Source of the DNA: Elmis aenea
Lineage: Eukaryota > Arthropoda > Insecta > Coleoptera > Elmidae
DNA length: 64,000 bases
Direction: 5' to 3'
NCBI GenBank assembly: GCA_947652605.1
Contig: OX393584.1
Location: 30,429,467-30,493,466 of the forward strand
Numbering within the stretch: the first letter of the stretch is position 1; every line of letters starts with the position of its first letter. The translations under genes and the position numbers were made by a program. The notes below the pieces were generated by a model. It did no database searches. It was not told where the DNA came from and saw nothing but the letters and a program-made list of their open reading frames with translations. Of the stretch, positions 1-12,842 are shown in pieces.

Positions 1-949
1 AAGTAACGTATTTTATCGGCTTCTGAAAAATATGATTAATTTCATGTTAATACTTTTATTTGTTACGAACGCGATAGTTGCAGTGCACATTAGTAAAATA
101 AACTAATACCACATGACTGCAATTAATTTTGTAGTTGTAATGAGTTGGTTGAATAAGAAAAAAATGTCTTATTGAAGGTAACTACTCGGCAATGCTTTAT
201 TGTTTTTTTTAAGTTGAACTTAAATTCAAGTTAACAAACTTTTTAAGTGTTGACTATCTTTGTTTCCATTTTTATTAGAAAAGACTTGGTGAAAGTTGTA
301 GATACTTATTAAACTATGTAACAATCACATTCGTTTGCTGAAATATTATTGAGAAATGAACGACAAAATTGTTGTTTTTAAATTTAAATTTTCTAATCGA
401 TGCCGTATGTATATTTTGCATAAACAAATAGTAAAAAAACTTCTAGCTAGTACTAAGTAATGCTATAAAATATTTCAGTACACTGATTATAACTTAACAT
501 TTATTATTATTAAAAGGATTAACGCATAAGGATTTATTCTTTTTTTTTCTGTCTTGAATTTCAACAGAATATAATCTATAAATATATTTTTGTATGTAGG
601 TATATAATATCTATATTAAATTCACAAATCATAACGTAAAATCATTTAATGAATCATTTTCAATAGAGATTGCAGTGAAATTGGAAGAAAAATTTTGAGC
701 AGTAGAAACCGATATCACCAGATTTTTATTTTTTAAACTAAAAAAGATTTTTAAGAACATACAGATTAATTGCAGAATTTCATTTTCTTTTATTACATTA
801 ACTATGCAAAAAAAAACATTAAATTAAGTAACTAAAAGTGGTGATCTAAATTAAATTATGTAAATACCGATTTTTATGCTGTGTCGTGTAGTGAGACCCA
901 GCTTATTAAGTTGTGTATATTTTTTGCAAACATAATTTTTTAATTTCAG
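1..949 (+). other. Intron of the LIPT1 gene (no other feature seen)
   Basis: AT-rich non-coding sequence ending in the acceptor of the LIPT1 last exon. No coding potential, RNA gene or clear repeat is visible. Where the intron begins is outside the window. Confidence 0.6.
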
Positions 950-1332
950 GTATTACTGAATTGCGCAACACGTTGACTGATTGGGAATGGTGCTATGGAA
1001 AAACTCCGAAGTTTAGCGTTTCTAGATCATTTCCGATACCATCGTATTTACTTAACGAGTATAATGCAGACGGTGTTAGCAAGAATTTGCAAGTTACAAT
1101 CGTGGTTGAAAAAGGGAGAGTAGAGGAAGTTACACTGTTTGTTCCACCAGGTATTTCTAGCTTAGGTTTTAGTGGTGAAGCGAATGTCGTTACTAGCTTC
1201 AAAGGTCATAAATTCACTGAAGATGCCCTCAACAAGTTGCAGTGGTCGTTTGCTGATGATGAGAGTGCTGCTGTTGGTGATAAGAATAAGTTTGTTACAG
1301 AATGTGTTAAACAGGTCATGACTTCTGTATGA
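950..1332 (+). CDS. LIPT1: Lipoyltransferase 1, mitochondrial (last exon only)
   Basis: This is the terminal coding exon of a lipoate/octanoate-protein ligase family gene. It starts after the acceptor TTTCAG at 944-949 (the exon supplies the last two bases of a split codon) and ends at TGA 1330-1332, giving about 127 residues. The diagnostic block is WEWCYGKTPKFSV just after the start, which matches the 'W-W-YGKTPKF' signature that opens the C-terminal accessory domain of LIPT1 and bacterial lipoate ligases. Family knowledge: LIPT1 transfers lipoyl groups to E2 subunits of mitochondrial 2-oxoacid dehydrogenases. The catalytic N-terminal domain and mitochondrial targeting peptide lie left of the window. 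An in-frame ATG at 913 lies in the intron and is not the start. The family assignment rests on one domain, but the motif is strong. Confidence 0.82.
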
Positions 1333-1724
1333 TATAAGCATGACAGAACGGGCGTTTAGTGCCCTTCTGTCATTGTGTCACTCATCATTTTAATTGTGTT
1401 CATTTGTTTCCATAAAAATACAAGGTGTTCATTTTTACGTTTTGTGTCTAAAACATTTTTAATAATACCAGTATTGAACGAAATTATTTTCAAGATTTTC
1501 TCGTAACTGCCTATTAGTGATTAATTTGGTGTATCCATACTTACTTAATTATTTTGGTGGAGATGGTTTTAGCACTACAAAAGAAGTCGCCTGTTTTTAA
1601 TGTAATTTATTTCTTTGACTATAATTAGTAGTAACTTTGGACTAGTTTTTTTTTGTAGTACATCTATTGCAAAACTTAAAATTCAATGCTATTTTTGTTT
1701 GTTTTTATACATTTTTTTTAACTG

Positions 1725-1730
1725 AATAAA
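1725..1730 (+). other. Candidate poly(A) signal of LIPT1
   Basis: AATAAA about 390 bases after the LIPT1 stop, in an AT-rich 3' flank. Further AATAAA words nearer 1895 and 2503 could serve instead, so the exact 3' end is open. Nothing else is supported between 1333 and 3045. Confidence 0.4.
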
Positions 1731-3045
1731 GCACTATTAGTGATGAAACAGTTAAGATTGTAATTTTCAGTTTAGCGAAGACAGAGTGATGTAAAGCTTT
1801 ACGCTGCTCATGCCACGATTTTTTTTTTTTTTAATGGAAATGAACACTTCTTGTGTGTAATTAACACTACTGTAGATAAAAATTGATTTAAAAAAATAAA
1901 CATGCATATAATGTATTATACAAAAGTATATTTGTGTTGCAGTTGCTTGAGGAAGTTTATATTAGTTGACCATATAAATGTTTATATCTCTGTTTTCATA
2001 TGTGTGTTAATATATTATGTGTTATGTGATTAATATTCGAATTGCTAGGTTAGTTAATAGCTTTACTTATCTCCAACTCTAGTGCCATTTTTATTTATAT
2101 GTAATTAGTTATAATTAATAACACTGTCTTCGACGGTCAACAAGAATTAATCATATCATTTATTTTAAGTTAATTACTTACAGTAATTGTTATTTTGTAG
2201 TCTTTTTAATCTGCTATTTTTATTGTTATCATTTTATCATTAGCTTTGTTTTACTAAGTTTAGTGCGTTATATCTCATATTAATTTGTTATTAACCTGAT
2301 ACATCATTGTTAGCTGTTAGTACAGCTACTTTGTGAGTGATAATGACCCTGTGAGATGTAATTTTTTATTTGTTGTGGAATGTTAAAAGCCTTACATTTT
2401 AAAAGTAAATCTATAAAATTTATTATATATGACTGATAGTTGTTAGTTCTGTAGATGTTGTGCCTTGATTAATTATAGGATGTATTTTATTAGGTTGGGT
2501 TAAATAAATTCATAAAAAGTAACTTTCACTTTTTATTTTTAATGTTTTTTGTGTTGCGTATTTTAACAACGTTATAATGAAGCAGTGGTTTTGAATATTC
2601 CCATTTCTGCATGATAATTTTTTGATCTGCTTAACACTAATGTTCCAATAGCAATAAGAGCAATAATAACAAATTTTTAAAATCAAAACAATTTTCTTAG
2701 AGAAACTTACATGTAAAGAACACAACTTTCTTAAGTATTTTTAAAAAAAAGTTAGGATACCGTTTATTTAATTATTGCTAGAATGAGTCAGTTTTATTCA
2801 ACGATAAATAAATTTTTATTAAAAAAATTAAGTGTGTATTGTCAGTACGATAATTTTAATAGTACATCAACTTTTGTCCGTGAACGCGAACGTATCTGAA
2901 CGTATCCAATTTTACTGCTTAGAAATACTTACCCTTACTTAATGCGCATTTTATAAACGCGCAGGATACATATGGCGCATTTTCTGTAAACTCTACGAAG
3001 TTTTCGTACAGGTTAATAAAATGTAATCAACGTTAAATAAAGAAA

Positions 3046-6000
3046 ATGGGTCGATCAAAGTTTCCCGGTAAACCCTCTAAACATGTGAACAGAACACGAA
3101 TAAACGTCTTATCTTCCTCGTCCATACCTACAACAGTTGGTGAAACGCAGCTTGTTATGAATACAGAAAGTTGCATTGATTTGAAACAGGTGCGTATGTA
3201 AATACTTGTTTATTTACCATTTTAACGCTAAAATGATTTTAATAATTTTAGGATGGTGAAGACAAGACGCTTATATTTGATAGCATTGCGTCTACTGACA
3301 TTGTACAGACTGTTGTTGATAAACAACCACAACTTACTCGAGTTTGTAAGAAAAGGCAAGCTTCAGTTAGTCTCAAAGATGCTAGAAGAAATATACTTGT
3401 TAAGAGGAAACGTATTGTTACGAGTAACAACATCAGTCTTAAGAATATAGTTTCCGCTTCTGAATCGAGGAAGAAACCAGTTAGAAGATCTGTCAAAGGT
3501 TTCTCCACGAACAGTAAATTTAAAACCAGACAATCTCATATGGCGCCTAAGAAAGAAGTTAATAATCTAGTAGGAAAGTTTGTGTTGCCTAGTAGAAGTG
3601 TTCATTCGTCTCGTGTTATTAAACCAAATAAACGTTTTATTAATGTTGAACCGGTAAACCGTATTGAATCTCGGACATTTAAAAAGCGTGTTTTAAATAA
3701 AAGAAGTGTATTGCTTAAAATGGAAAGAGATAGTTCTGCAGATTTAAAGTCCAGCTGTTCGGTAGAAATTGATAATGATAAAAAGAATTCTGAGCTTGTT
3801 GAAAATGATCCAACAGTCAATTCAGATGAAGTCATAGATACATCAGTCACCCGTACACAATGTTCAAATAGAAGAATTATTTTACGTCAAGCACGACTTC
3901 AGTTGCATACTCAAACTCCTAGGGGACCAGAAGGGCCATTTTCTAGCAGTAGTTCAAGTAGTGGTAGTCCTCCTGGAACTGTTACATGTGGTGTGTGTGG
4001 AGCTGTACGATTTTATCGTTTCGTTAAACAAGCTCGAAAATTTAATATTTACAGTTGCGAATCTTGTCGAAAGTTCATTTCTAAAATGATCAAAAGACAG
4101 ACATGCCATAAAAGTTCAATAACTACCACTTTAGTTTGCCATAAAGGTCAAGGTATGTGTCACGTACCACCCATAGTTCGTAGTCAACAGTGGAAATTAA
4201 TTCGATGTGCCTATAAAGCTCGATGCCCAGCCTGCTGGTTAAAAATGTGTTTGCGATCGTTTCAAATGCCAACTGCCTTGAAAAATACTTTAGCTAGGCT
4301 TTTGCCACAGAATATGAGAGGATCTGAGGGACTTTTCAACAGCTCTTTACAACTTTTTTCTTGGCCTTCTGGTGGTGGAACATCGCAGCAAGTTTCAGCT
4401 ACAACTGCAAAACGTGAAAAATCTGTTTGCTTTAATTTAGTATCTAATGATTCGACCGTTAGGCAACGACCAGTACGCTTGAGAGTTATTAAGAAAGTTG
4501 AAAAACCCAATGTCGTTACCAGCTCTGAGATTAAACGACAAAAGATCGATTTAAAAGGACCACGAGTAAAACATGTGTGTCGTAGTGCATCTATTGTTTT
4601 AGGGCAACCCATAGCTACGTTTCCTGTCGACAGTGATAAAACATATGCAGAAGATAAAATTAATTCTGTATCTTCAGACAGTACCGAGAGCACTGTTTGT
4701 GAATCTAAAGATGATACTCTTTCTGTTGTTACTGAAACTAAGGATTGTAAAATTAAATGTGAGCCAAGTGAAAGCGATATCCAGAAAATTGAATCGAATA
4801 ACAAAAACATTTTGGTAAAATCAGATACAGCAGCTTTAAAGACGGAAGGCAAAGTCAGAAGTGGTGCTGTTATTGATTTCCTTGAAGTAAGTTTATCTTT
4901 TAATTTTATTTATTGCAAGATTATTTTTTCTGTCTATTGTTGTTGACGAAAGAGTTGTAAAGAAAGTATGAACTCGTGCCGTTTATTGCTTCCTTTTTTA
5001 ATGAAGCACTCCTGTCGTTCCAACATACACTAAGATTTATGTTTACATTTTAGCTTAAATCTCAAAGTATAAGTAATAAAAAACCGTTAAACGAAACCTC
5101 GAATACTATATCCTTCGATTTTTGGGAGAATTACGACCCTGAAGAAGTATGTCGAAGTGGATGGGGCTTAATGGCATCTGAACCGTTTCCTATGCAAGCA
5201 ATTTGTTTTCTTTGTGGTAGTGCAGGGCAAGAGGTATTGTTGCATTGTTCTTTGTGTTGTGAACCCTATCATCCGTTCTGTCTTGAACAAGCTCCACAAA
5301 ATATTTCAAGTCCAGAAGAACGTTGCAACTGGTTGTGTCCACGTTGTACGACATGCAGTGCATGTGGACAACCTGACCGACAAAAATTAAATTGTCAAAA
5401 ATGTCATAAAGCCTATCATATAGAATGCTTCAATAAAAAATGGCAGGCTGAAGTTAAACCACCGGTAAGATTTTATAAGTTTTGCTATCAGAGTGGTATT
5501 AATTTTTTTTTTTCCAGGTTTGCTCCACCTGTCTACGGTGCAAAAGCTGTGGTATAGATAGCGTAGCGAGTGATGTTGGTAATTTATCCCTGTGTATCAC
5601 TTGTTTCAAACTGAGAAAGAAAGGAAACTTTTGTCCCTTATGCCAGATATGTTATGGTGATAATGATTTCAATACAAAGGTATTTAATATTTAAATTGAA
5701 CTTAAAATTGACTTCACATGTATTCACATTATACAGGGTGATCCATATGCAGTTGTAATTTTACTTGCCTATTAGTTATGAGTGCCTTTATTATATTGAT
5801 TTTCTAGTTTCTTTGGTAAATACTTGAATTATTCAAACGACTCATTTGTTAATTGAAATTAATATTGGTCTGCAACAGTATAGTATCAATGGTTTGAAAG
5901 GTAATGTTTTTTTTTAGATGATGGAATGCGGAAAATGTAAAAAGTGGATACATGCGACTTGCGAAGGATTATCCGATGATCAGTATCAAATGTTGAGTGT

Positions 6001-9000
6001 ACTTCCAGAATCTGTCGAATTTTTATGTTGTATTTGTTCGAGCGAATCAACTCCGTTCTGGCGTAAGGCCGTGGAATCCGAATTAAGAACGAATTTCAAC
6101 AGCGTTTTAAAATTACTCAGTAAAAATCGTACGGCCAAGGATATCCTCAAATTAAGCCCACTCTGTGGAAACACACCGAAAGTAAGGGCCGTCATGACGG
6201 CCAGAAAATTACAATTTACGGACGGTAACGACCTGGATGGCACGCAAGAAAGTGAACTCGATGCGACCGTGGATAACTTCAATGGCGAATGTATAAAAAA
6301 GGCGCAGAAAAAGTATCATTTAAAAGAATGTAACGGATCGGTAAAAGACTGTGCCTGTATGATCGATAGTATCAAAACGGTACTATTAGAAACAGATAGG
6401 GACATCGAACAGAAAGTTCTTTGTGTCCCGTCTATGTTCGATATTAAAAATAAGTTAAATTCTAACGAATCGTTTTCTGTAAGAGAATTTAATCAGCAAA
6501 TGGAAAAAGCTTTAAAGGCAGCTAGTTCTGAGGAACTTATAAAAATTTATTATGAAATTCTTAAAAAAGTGTTTCCTTGGTATAATCCGAACCAGTTGTA
6601 TGAAGATGAAAAAGCATCCGTTTTTGAACAGGAGCAAGAAGTGGCTGTAAAACCTCATGTCTCGTTAGTGTTGCCAATAAGCAGTGAAAACGTAAAAATG
6701 TCACACCCTGTTGAGAAGTCGGATACGAGGATGTGTGTGTTGTGTAAAAGTTTGGGTGATGGCGACGGTTGCCAGGAAGAAAGGTTACTCTACTGTGGTC
6801 ATAATGAATGGGTTCATGCGAACTGTGCCCTTTGGTCTTCGGAAGTATACGAAGAAATAGACGGCTCTCTACAGAACGTTCAAAGTGCTATAAATCGAGG
6901 TCGTTTTGTACGTTGCACCCATTGTAAGCAAAAAGGTGCCAGTGTCGGTTGTTGCGCAAAGGGATGTTTCGAGTCCTACCATTTTGCTTGCGCTAGAACA
7001 GCCGAATGCTATTTCATGCACGATAAAACCGTGTACTGTCGATCACACGAATCGGTTGAAAATGCGATTTCGTTAGCCGGCGACTTTGAAATACGTCGAT
7101 CCGTATATGTCGAATTGGATAAAAAGAAGAAAAAGTACACGGAGCCCGACAAAGTGTATTACATGGTCGGTTCATTGTCGGTCATGTGCCTGGGCAAGAT
7201 CATTCCGACGTTATCGGATAATGTGGAAGCACTGATACCATCAGGATTTGTTTGTTCGCGACTTTTTTGGTCGTCGCGAGAACCTTGGAAATTAGTTCCT
7301 TATCTCATAACGACATCAGTTCTCACGTCTCAAGTTAACAACATCATAGTCGATAAAAACTTTACCATCGATCATACTTTACCCAGAGCTATGGTAGATC
7401 GAAAATTAAAAGAGATCCTGACCTGGCAAAAAGAATTGGAAAAAGAAAAGGTGGAATACGTGGAGTTCGAAGACGAACTAGAACCTCAGAATACGGCCGA
7501 CATATTATCGCCAGAGCTAACCGATGCGATCCTGGAAGAACTGCCTCACGAATTTCTCGACGGTATTTCCATGCAAGATATATTGCCAAAACTTATGAAC
7601 TATGAAGAATTACTCGGCATGGATTTTAAAACGTCCGAAATAAACATCAACGACATGTCTAAATACGACATTAATTTAAATCAGAGTTTTCTCGAACAAA
7701 ACAAAAGAGTCTGCGATACTGACGACGAAAAAGACGCTTCAAGTACTTACAGTCCGTTTAAAAACGGACGCGAACTTAAACGTAGTAAATCCGAAGTGTT
7801 TTCTCAGTCGGGTAACGGATCACAATCAAGAAGTCAGCAACGATCTTGTAGTTTGACTTTAAGCTGCAAGTTGGACAGTTCTCTATCGCCGTCACTGAAG
7901 AAGTGTCAGATGACTCCAAGGGATAACAGCGTGTATTTGCAACTCCTGCAAGTTGATGGTGGCTATGATTCTAGCAGTGGCAGCGAGTGTGGTTCGCCTC
8001 GACATCAAATTGAAGATCTATGGTCGCCACAGATTTCCGACGAACCTGTCCAATGTGAAAGGTGTCAATGCACCTACAGAACTCAAGCTAGCTATAAGAG
8101 GCACTTGGAGACGTGTGAAGTTATGTCTACGAGTGAAAGTGATTCAGAAATGCAACAAGACGTGGAATATATCGCCGTGGAAACCGTGTCACCCTCCAAT
8201 GCTGCTCCATTAGCTAATAAAATCAGTTACGGCGACAGTTCATCGTTGGTTAATGTCGCCGATATTATCGAACCTTACGTATTAACTTCATTCGAATCGT
8301 ACAGCACGTATCAGTCGACACAAAATGAGTTACATTCTGCATCATTGAATTCTCCAGCTTTTGTAACATCGGAACCTTCGCAAGAAATTATTGCCGTACC
8401 GGATAACCAGGGATTGTTCTATTCACAAGTTCAACCAGTGCTTGAGCAAAAACCTCTTCAGCTTGCTTCGGAGACAGTTAGTCAGACCTCGGTTGGTTTT
8501 AATCAGTCTGCTGCTGTGACCATGAACCAATCATCTGGTGCCACTGCCATTGGTGAATCCGGTCAAATACCGCTACGGGTGGCACCAACGATTACCATAA
8601 GCGAGCAGTTCGTTCCATTACCCATTAATCAGATTGCCCCAGTAGCTACTACGAACCAGTCGAATCAGTTTTGTATTAATCATACCACACCGTTATGCAT
8701 AAATCAGCCGAATTCGTTAGTAAATCAGTCGGGTGCAATTTCAATTGTACAATCTCCTTTAACCATCAATCAGGCCACTCCCATCACTTTCAATCAGCAA
8801 GGCGCATTATCTGTTGGTCATTCTTCGGCTCCGATACAAATAAATCCTTCCATTGAATTACAATCACAGCAGATGGCGATTCAGTCTTTGCCTCTCGTTC
8901 AGGAAATGACTCCCGTTATAAATATCGCGCCTCAAAATCATATCGCCGTCGATGCTAAAGTTTTGACAGCTCCGAATGTCGTAAATTCGGTAGTAACTCA

Positions 9001-12000
9001 GACTGTTAACATGCCCCAGAATCATTGGATAAAATCTGTCATGAAACCTGCAGTTGTTCATCAGAAAACGGTTAAGGCTCGAGGTCGTCCGAGATCACTG
9101 ATGGCAAAACGAACTCAAAAACCGGGAACTTTTATAGTTCCTCAGAATAATTCTTCATTTATAGTTCAGCATTTGCCTTCTTCGACTGTTATGCCCACTT
9201 TTGTTGAAGCATTTCAATCGCCCACGGCAACCAATTTACAATACGTTGCAACTATAACTCCACAGCTTACCTCGACTGTTGCATCGCAATCGCCGATTGT
9301 ACATATGCAACCAGATAGTACAATGCTTAGCTTAATTCCAAGTTTACAGCCTACTTCTATGATCATTCAACCTCGAATGATGACCGATCAGTTAATATTA
9401 ACTGATAGTAATGGTTCGATGCTGTGGACAACACAACCAGTGCAACCTTTATATTATGGCTTTGAGACTATAGTACACAATACAGTTATGCAATCACAAC
9501 AGTTTTTGCCGACAACCGTTCCCGGTGTTTTAACTACAAATAGCAGCTACTCGTCGACTACACAGGTATTTCAAACCAGCAAACTAGAACCTGTGATAGA
9601 TATAACACCAGGTAGTTTGGTGTTGTTAAATTCTGGTTCCGTGGTCAACCCTCAACCCGTGCAAGTATCGAACATACAGGTTCCTCAACCAGTGGTAAGC
9701 AGTATTCCTAATACTTTACCAACGGTCACCACACGAGTCGAAAATAAACCTTCCAACACATGGACCTGTGCTGAAACAAATAAACCTGTACCACTTTCAC
9801 CTCCGCCCATACTTTCTCAACCTAAACCTGCAACAGTCGCTTCTACATCAACAACGACCTGCAACAGTATTACATTGCCAGTTGCACCTTTCATACCAGA
9901 ACATGGAATTCCAACTAATGTCGTTACACCTACTCCAAAACTTTCTTCCACAACACAACCACGCCCCATGAACAGAGTCCTTCCCATGCAAACGAATGCA
10001 GCTAGGGAGGTGAAAAAGCCTGCCCAGGTCGAGAAACCTCCGACACTTCTGAAAACAAATGACACATCGGATAGCATAAAGAAAGTCGATGATATGCAAG
10101 AAAAACCACAGAAATTTAGGGTTCTAGAGGATATTATAATCAAACCTGTTGCAAAGAAAAAATACGAAAATTCCATCATAAGCGTAAACGAAGAAAAAAC
10201 AGAAAATGCTTCCCTTAAATTAGTGTTTCAAAAACAGCCAGAGGATGGAGTGTATAAAGTCAGCAATAATTTCATTCCAAAGAACACGTCACAGCTGCAA
10301 ATAGCTTCATTAAAACTAATCAAACCGAACAATATAAACATTCTGAATCAGAACAATTCTTCCTGCATAACTCAGAACGGTACAGATAATACGGTCGGCA
10401 ATAATCTTAAAACTAATTTCGCTAAATCCGAATTCAAACCTCCTCAAGACAAGCTAGAAAATGGCAATGGACCCGCGATTTTATATACCGTCGAAACTCA
10501 GGATGGCTTCCGTTATTCTTCCACGTCACTTATAGAATTATGGACCAAAGTATTTGAAGCTGTACAGGCTGCTCGACTGGCACACAATATGACTCCTTTA
10601 CCGGTAAAAGCTTTAAACACCATAAACAATCTGCAGCTATTGGGCCTGAAGAGCAATGGTTTAAGATATTTATTAGAACAGTTACCGGGAGCTGCGAAAT
10701 GTTTCAAATATAAGCCGAGTTTTCACAAACCAATATTAATTGGTGATATATTTGATGATGAAATAGCACATGCTTATGGTGCGATAAGAATTTCGCCATA
10801 CGACAAACGGACAGAGTCTCACGACATGTTTGGATGGTTGTCTTCAAAACACCGAAAACCCGAAAAGATTTTAGTCGATTCCGAACAGCTTCCACGGTAA
10901 TTTTTGTTTTGTTTCGAGTCGATTGTATGTTTTATCGCTTTTTCAATTCAGGAGAGGGTCTGTTACTAATTTACCAGTGCCGATGAGATTTAGGCAACTA
11001 AAGTCAACTTCCAAAGTGTCCGTTGGTGTCTATCGCTCCAGTATTCATGGTAGAGGATTATTCAGTCTACGGGATATAGAGAGTGGAGATATGGTTATTG
11101 AATATGCGGGAGAGGTATTGACTGCTATGACGTGTTAAAGCTAAATTACAATTAAAATTTTACAGGTGATAAGGTCCATAGTTGCTGATAAACGCGAAAA
11201 ATATTATAATTTAAAGAGTATAGGTTGCTATATGTTCCGAATAGATGATAATTTGGTTGTTGATGCTACAATGAAGGGAAATGCTGCCCGCTTTATCAAT
11301 CATTCTTGTGATGTAAGTAATTTTTTTAAATTTACTTAAAATGCCAAATGAACCGTTTAAAAAAAATTAAGTATTAAACTCGTGCCAATTCAGCTGACTT
11401 TAACGCAGAGTTGGGCAAAATTTGATTTTGATTAATAAAAATCAGAAATCATTGATTTAAATTTATAAAATCACGAATTTTTGATTTTAGGAAACGACTA
11501 TTTTTCATTTTTACAACTAATTTATTCATTATTCACACTGCATTATATTATCTTCTATACAGCGTCATTCAAAAAGTATTAACAAATGAAAAAAATTTTT
11601 ATTAAAAATGTCTAAGAAACTTTTATTCTTGATAAAAATTAGTGGATGACCTAAAAGTAATTTTAAGATGGAAAAAATGTCATAAAAATTCATAGCGATT
11701 TCAGAAATATTCAAATGAGTAAAATGGCCTAATTTTAAGAGTTACAAAAAAAAAACTTATGTAAATTTTTATTTTTATAGTAATTTTAACATCCAAAAAA
11801 TCTGCAACAAATGGAGAAGTTTTTTATTATTAGTTCTCAAACAATTTTATTGTTGAGGAAAGTTGGTGCATGGTCAAAAACTAATTTTAAGTTAAAAAAA
11901 GTTCAATATTAATTCAAATAACACTAGATTTTAACGATTTTAGAAATATTTTAAAAGTTTAAAAAAACTTGTTTGCAATTTAAAAATAATATTAAATAAA

Positions 12001-12777
12001 TTATCGTTTTTTGATTATTTTTTTAACTTCTTAAATCGCCAAAAGCTAGTGTTGTATGAACTTTTATCGAGCTTCTTTAAACTTAAATAAGTTTTAGACC
12101 ATGCACCAACATTTCTCAAGAATAAAATTTTCCCATTAATCGATAATAAAAAACTTATCTATTAGTTGCAAACTTTTTGAATGTTGACACTGCTACAAAA
12201 TTCGAAAATGAAATTATAACGTCATATTTTTTATTTTTAACTGCTTTTTTAATAAACTGTAATAATTTACTATTATAAAGTAATAAACATTTACATATTT
12301 TTAATTGGTTGCTGACATCAAAAAGGGTTTTATACTAGTAACATCAGTAATGCTATAGTCTCTAAATAATATCTGCAAAAAGTACTAGAAGAGTACTTGA
12401 GAAATACTTAAGTACTTTTTGCAAGTACTTGTACTTAAGAATCAGTACTTTTAAAAATAGTGGTACTGGTACTTATGATCCAAGTACTTGTCATAAGTAC
12501 TTAAGACTTAAGTAATTTTTGGCCAGTACTTGCCCAGCTCTGTTTAAGAGTAATTTTTTTTTTTTTTGTCAAATTAATTAATTTGGCACAATTATATTTG
12601 CAGCCAAACTGTTATTCCAAAGTAGTGGAAATGCTCGGACACAAACGTATCATAATATTTGCGCTTAGGAAGATATTAAGGGGAGAAGAGTTAACGTACG
12701 ATTACAAGTTTCCTTTTGAAGAGGATAAAATACCGTGTACATGCGGTACGCGGCGGTGCCGAAAATTTCTCAATTGA
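3046..12777 (+). CDS. trx: Trithorax: histone H3K4 methyltransferase (MLL1/2 type)
   Basis: Exons: 3046-3189, 3252-4886, 5054-5464, 5518-5679, 5918-10896, 10952-11114, 11166-11312, 12604-12777; all phases agree and give 2604 codons. The start is set by MGRSKFPGKPSK, the conserved insect Trithorax N terminus. Domains (residues): a nuclear-receptor-like Cys-rich region about 293-382; PHD1 and PHD2 about 643-740; PHD3 about 772-824, split by the intron at 5680-5917; extended PHD from about 1055; FYRN from about 1197; a C2HC finger about 1497; an RGRPR AT-hook-like motif at about 1839, after an Asn/Gln-rich stretch; FYRC from about 2306; SET about 2465-2581 with NHSCDPNC and EELTYDY; and a post-SET ending CTCGTRRCRKFLN. 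Family role: COMPASS-like complex that methylates H3K4 and maintains Hox gene activity in the nucleus. As in other insect Trx, I see no CXXC domain. All key SET residues are present, so it should be functional. Confidence 0.95.
7949..7969 (+). other. Taspase1-like cleavage site in Trithorax
   Basis: Codes for QVDGGYD, residues 1462-1468, between FYRN and FYRC as in MLL1. The Taspase1 consensus in MLL is Q-[FILV]-D | G-x-D-D. Here Q, V, D, G and the last D match, with Tyr in place of the first D. Predicted cut after Asp1464 would leave FYRN and FYRC on separate halves. Inference from motif and position. Confidence 0.55.
11406..12542. mobile_element. Non-autonomous hAT-like transposon in the trx SET-domain intron
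   Basis: The ends are CAGAGTTGGGCAA (11406-11418) and TTGCCCAGCTCTG (12530-12542), inverted with one mismatch and of hAT type. The flanks CTTTAACG and TTTAAGAG are a poor, possibly decayed, 8-bp target duplication. There is no transposase reading frame in 1.1 kb. The right subterminal part (about 12380-12520) is packed with the palindrome AAGTACTT and close variants. The middle holds an inverted pair (about 11800-11960 against 12030-12190) built from a repeat that also appears twice in an alpha-catenin intron (23357-23760). It sits between the two exons coding NHSCD and PNCYS. Confidence 0.7.
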
Positions 12778-12832
12778 TACTCAATTAGCGTGTGTTTGTT
12801 TATGTAGAATTTGTTTAGTTTTATTGAACCTT

Positions 12833-12842
12833 AATAAATAAA
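12833..12842 (+). other. Poly(A) signal(s) of trx
   Basis: Two overlapping AATAAA words (12833-12838 and 12837-12842), about 55 bases after the trx stop codon. Confidence 0.55.

Noticed and set aside
4262..4852. 196-codon open frame on - within trx
   Set aside because: Shadow of trx exon 2, which is in frame with the neighbouring exons and carries recognisable domains.
5738..5775. ACAGGGTGATCC in a trx intron as another foldback element
   Set aside because: Only one tip-like word is present, with no second module or inverted partner in the 238-bp intron.
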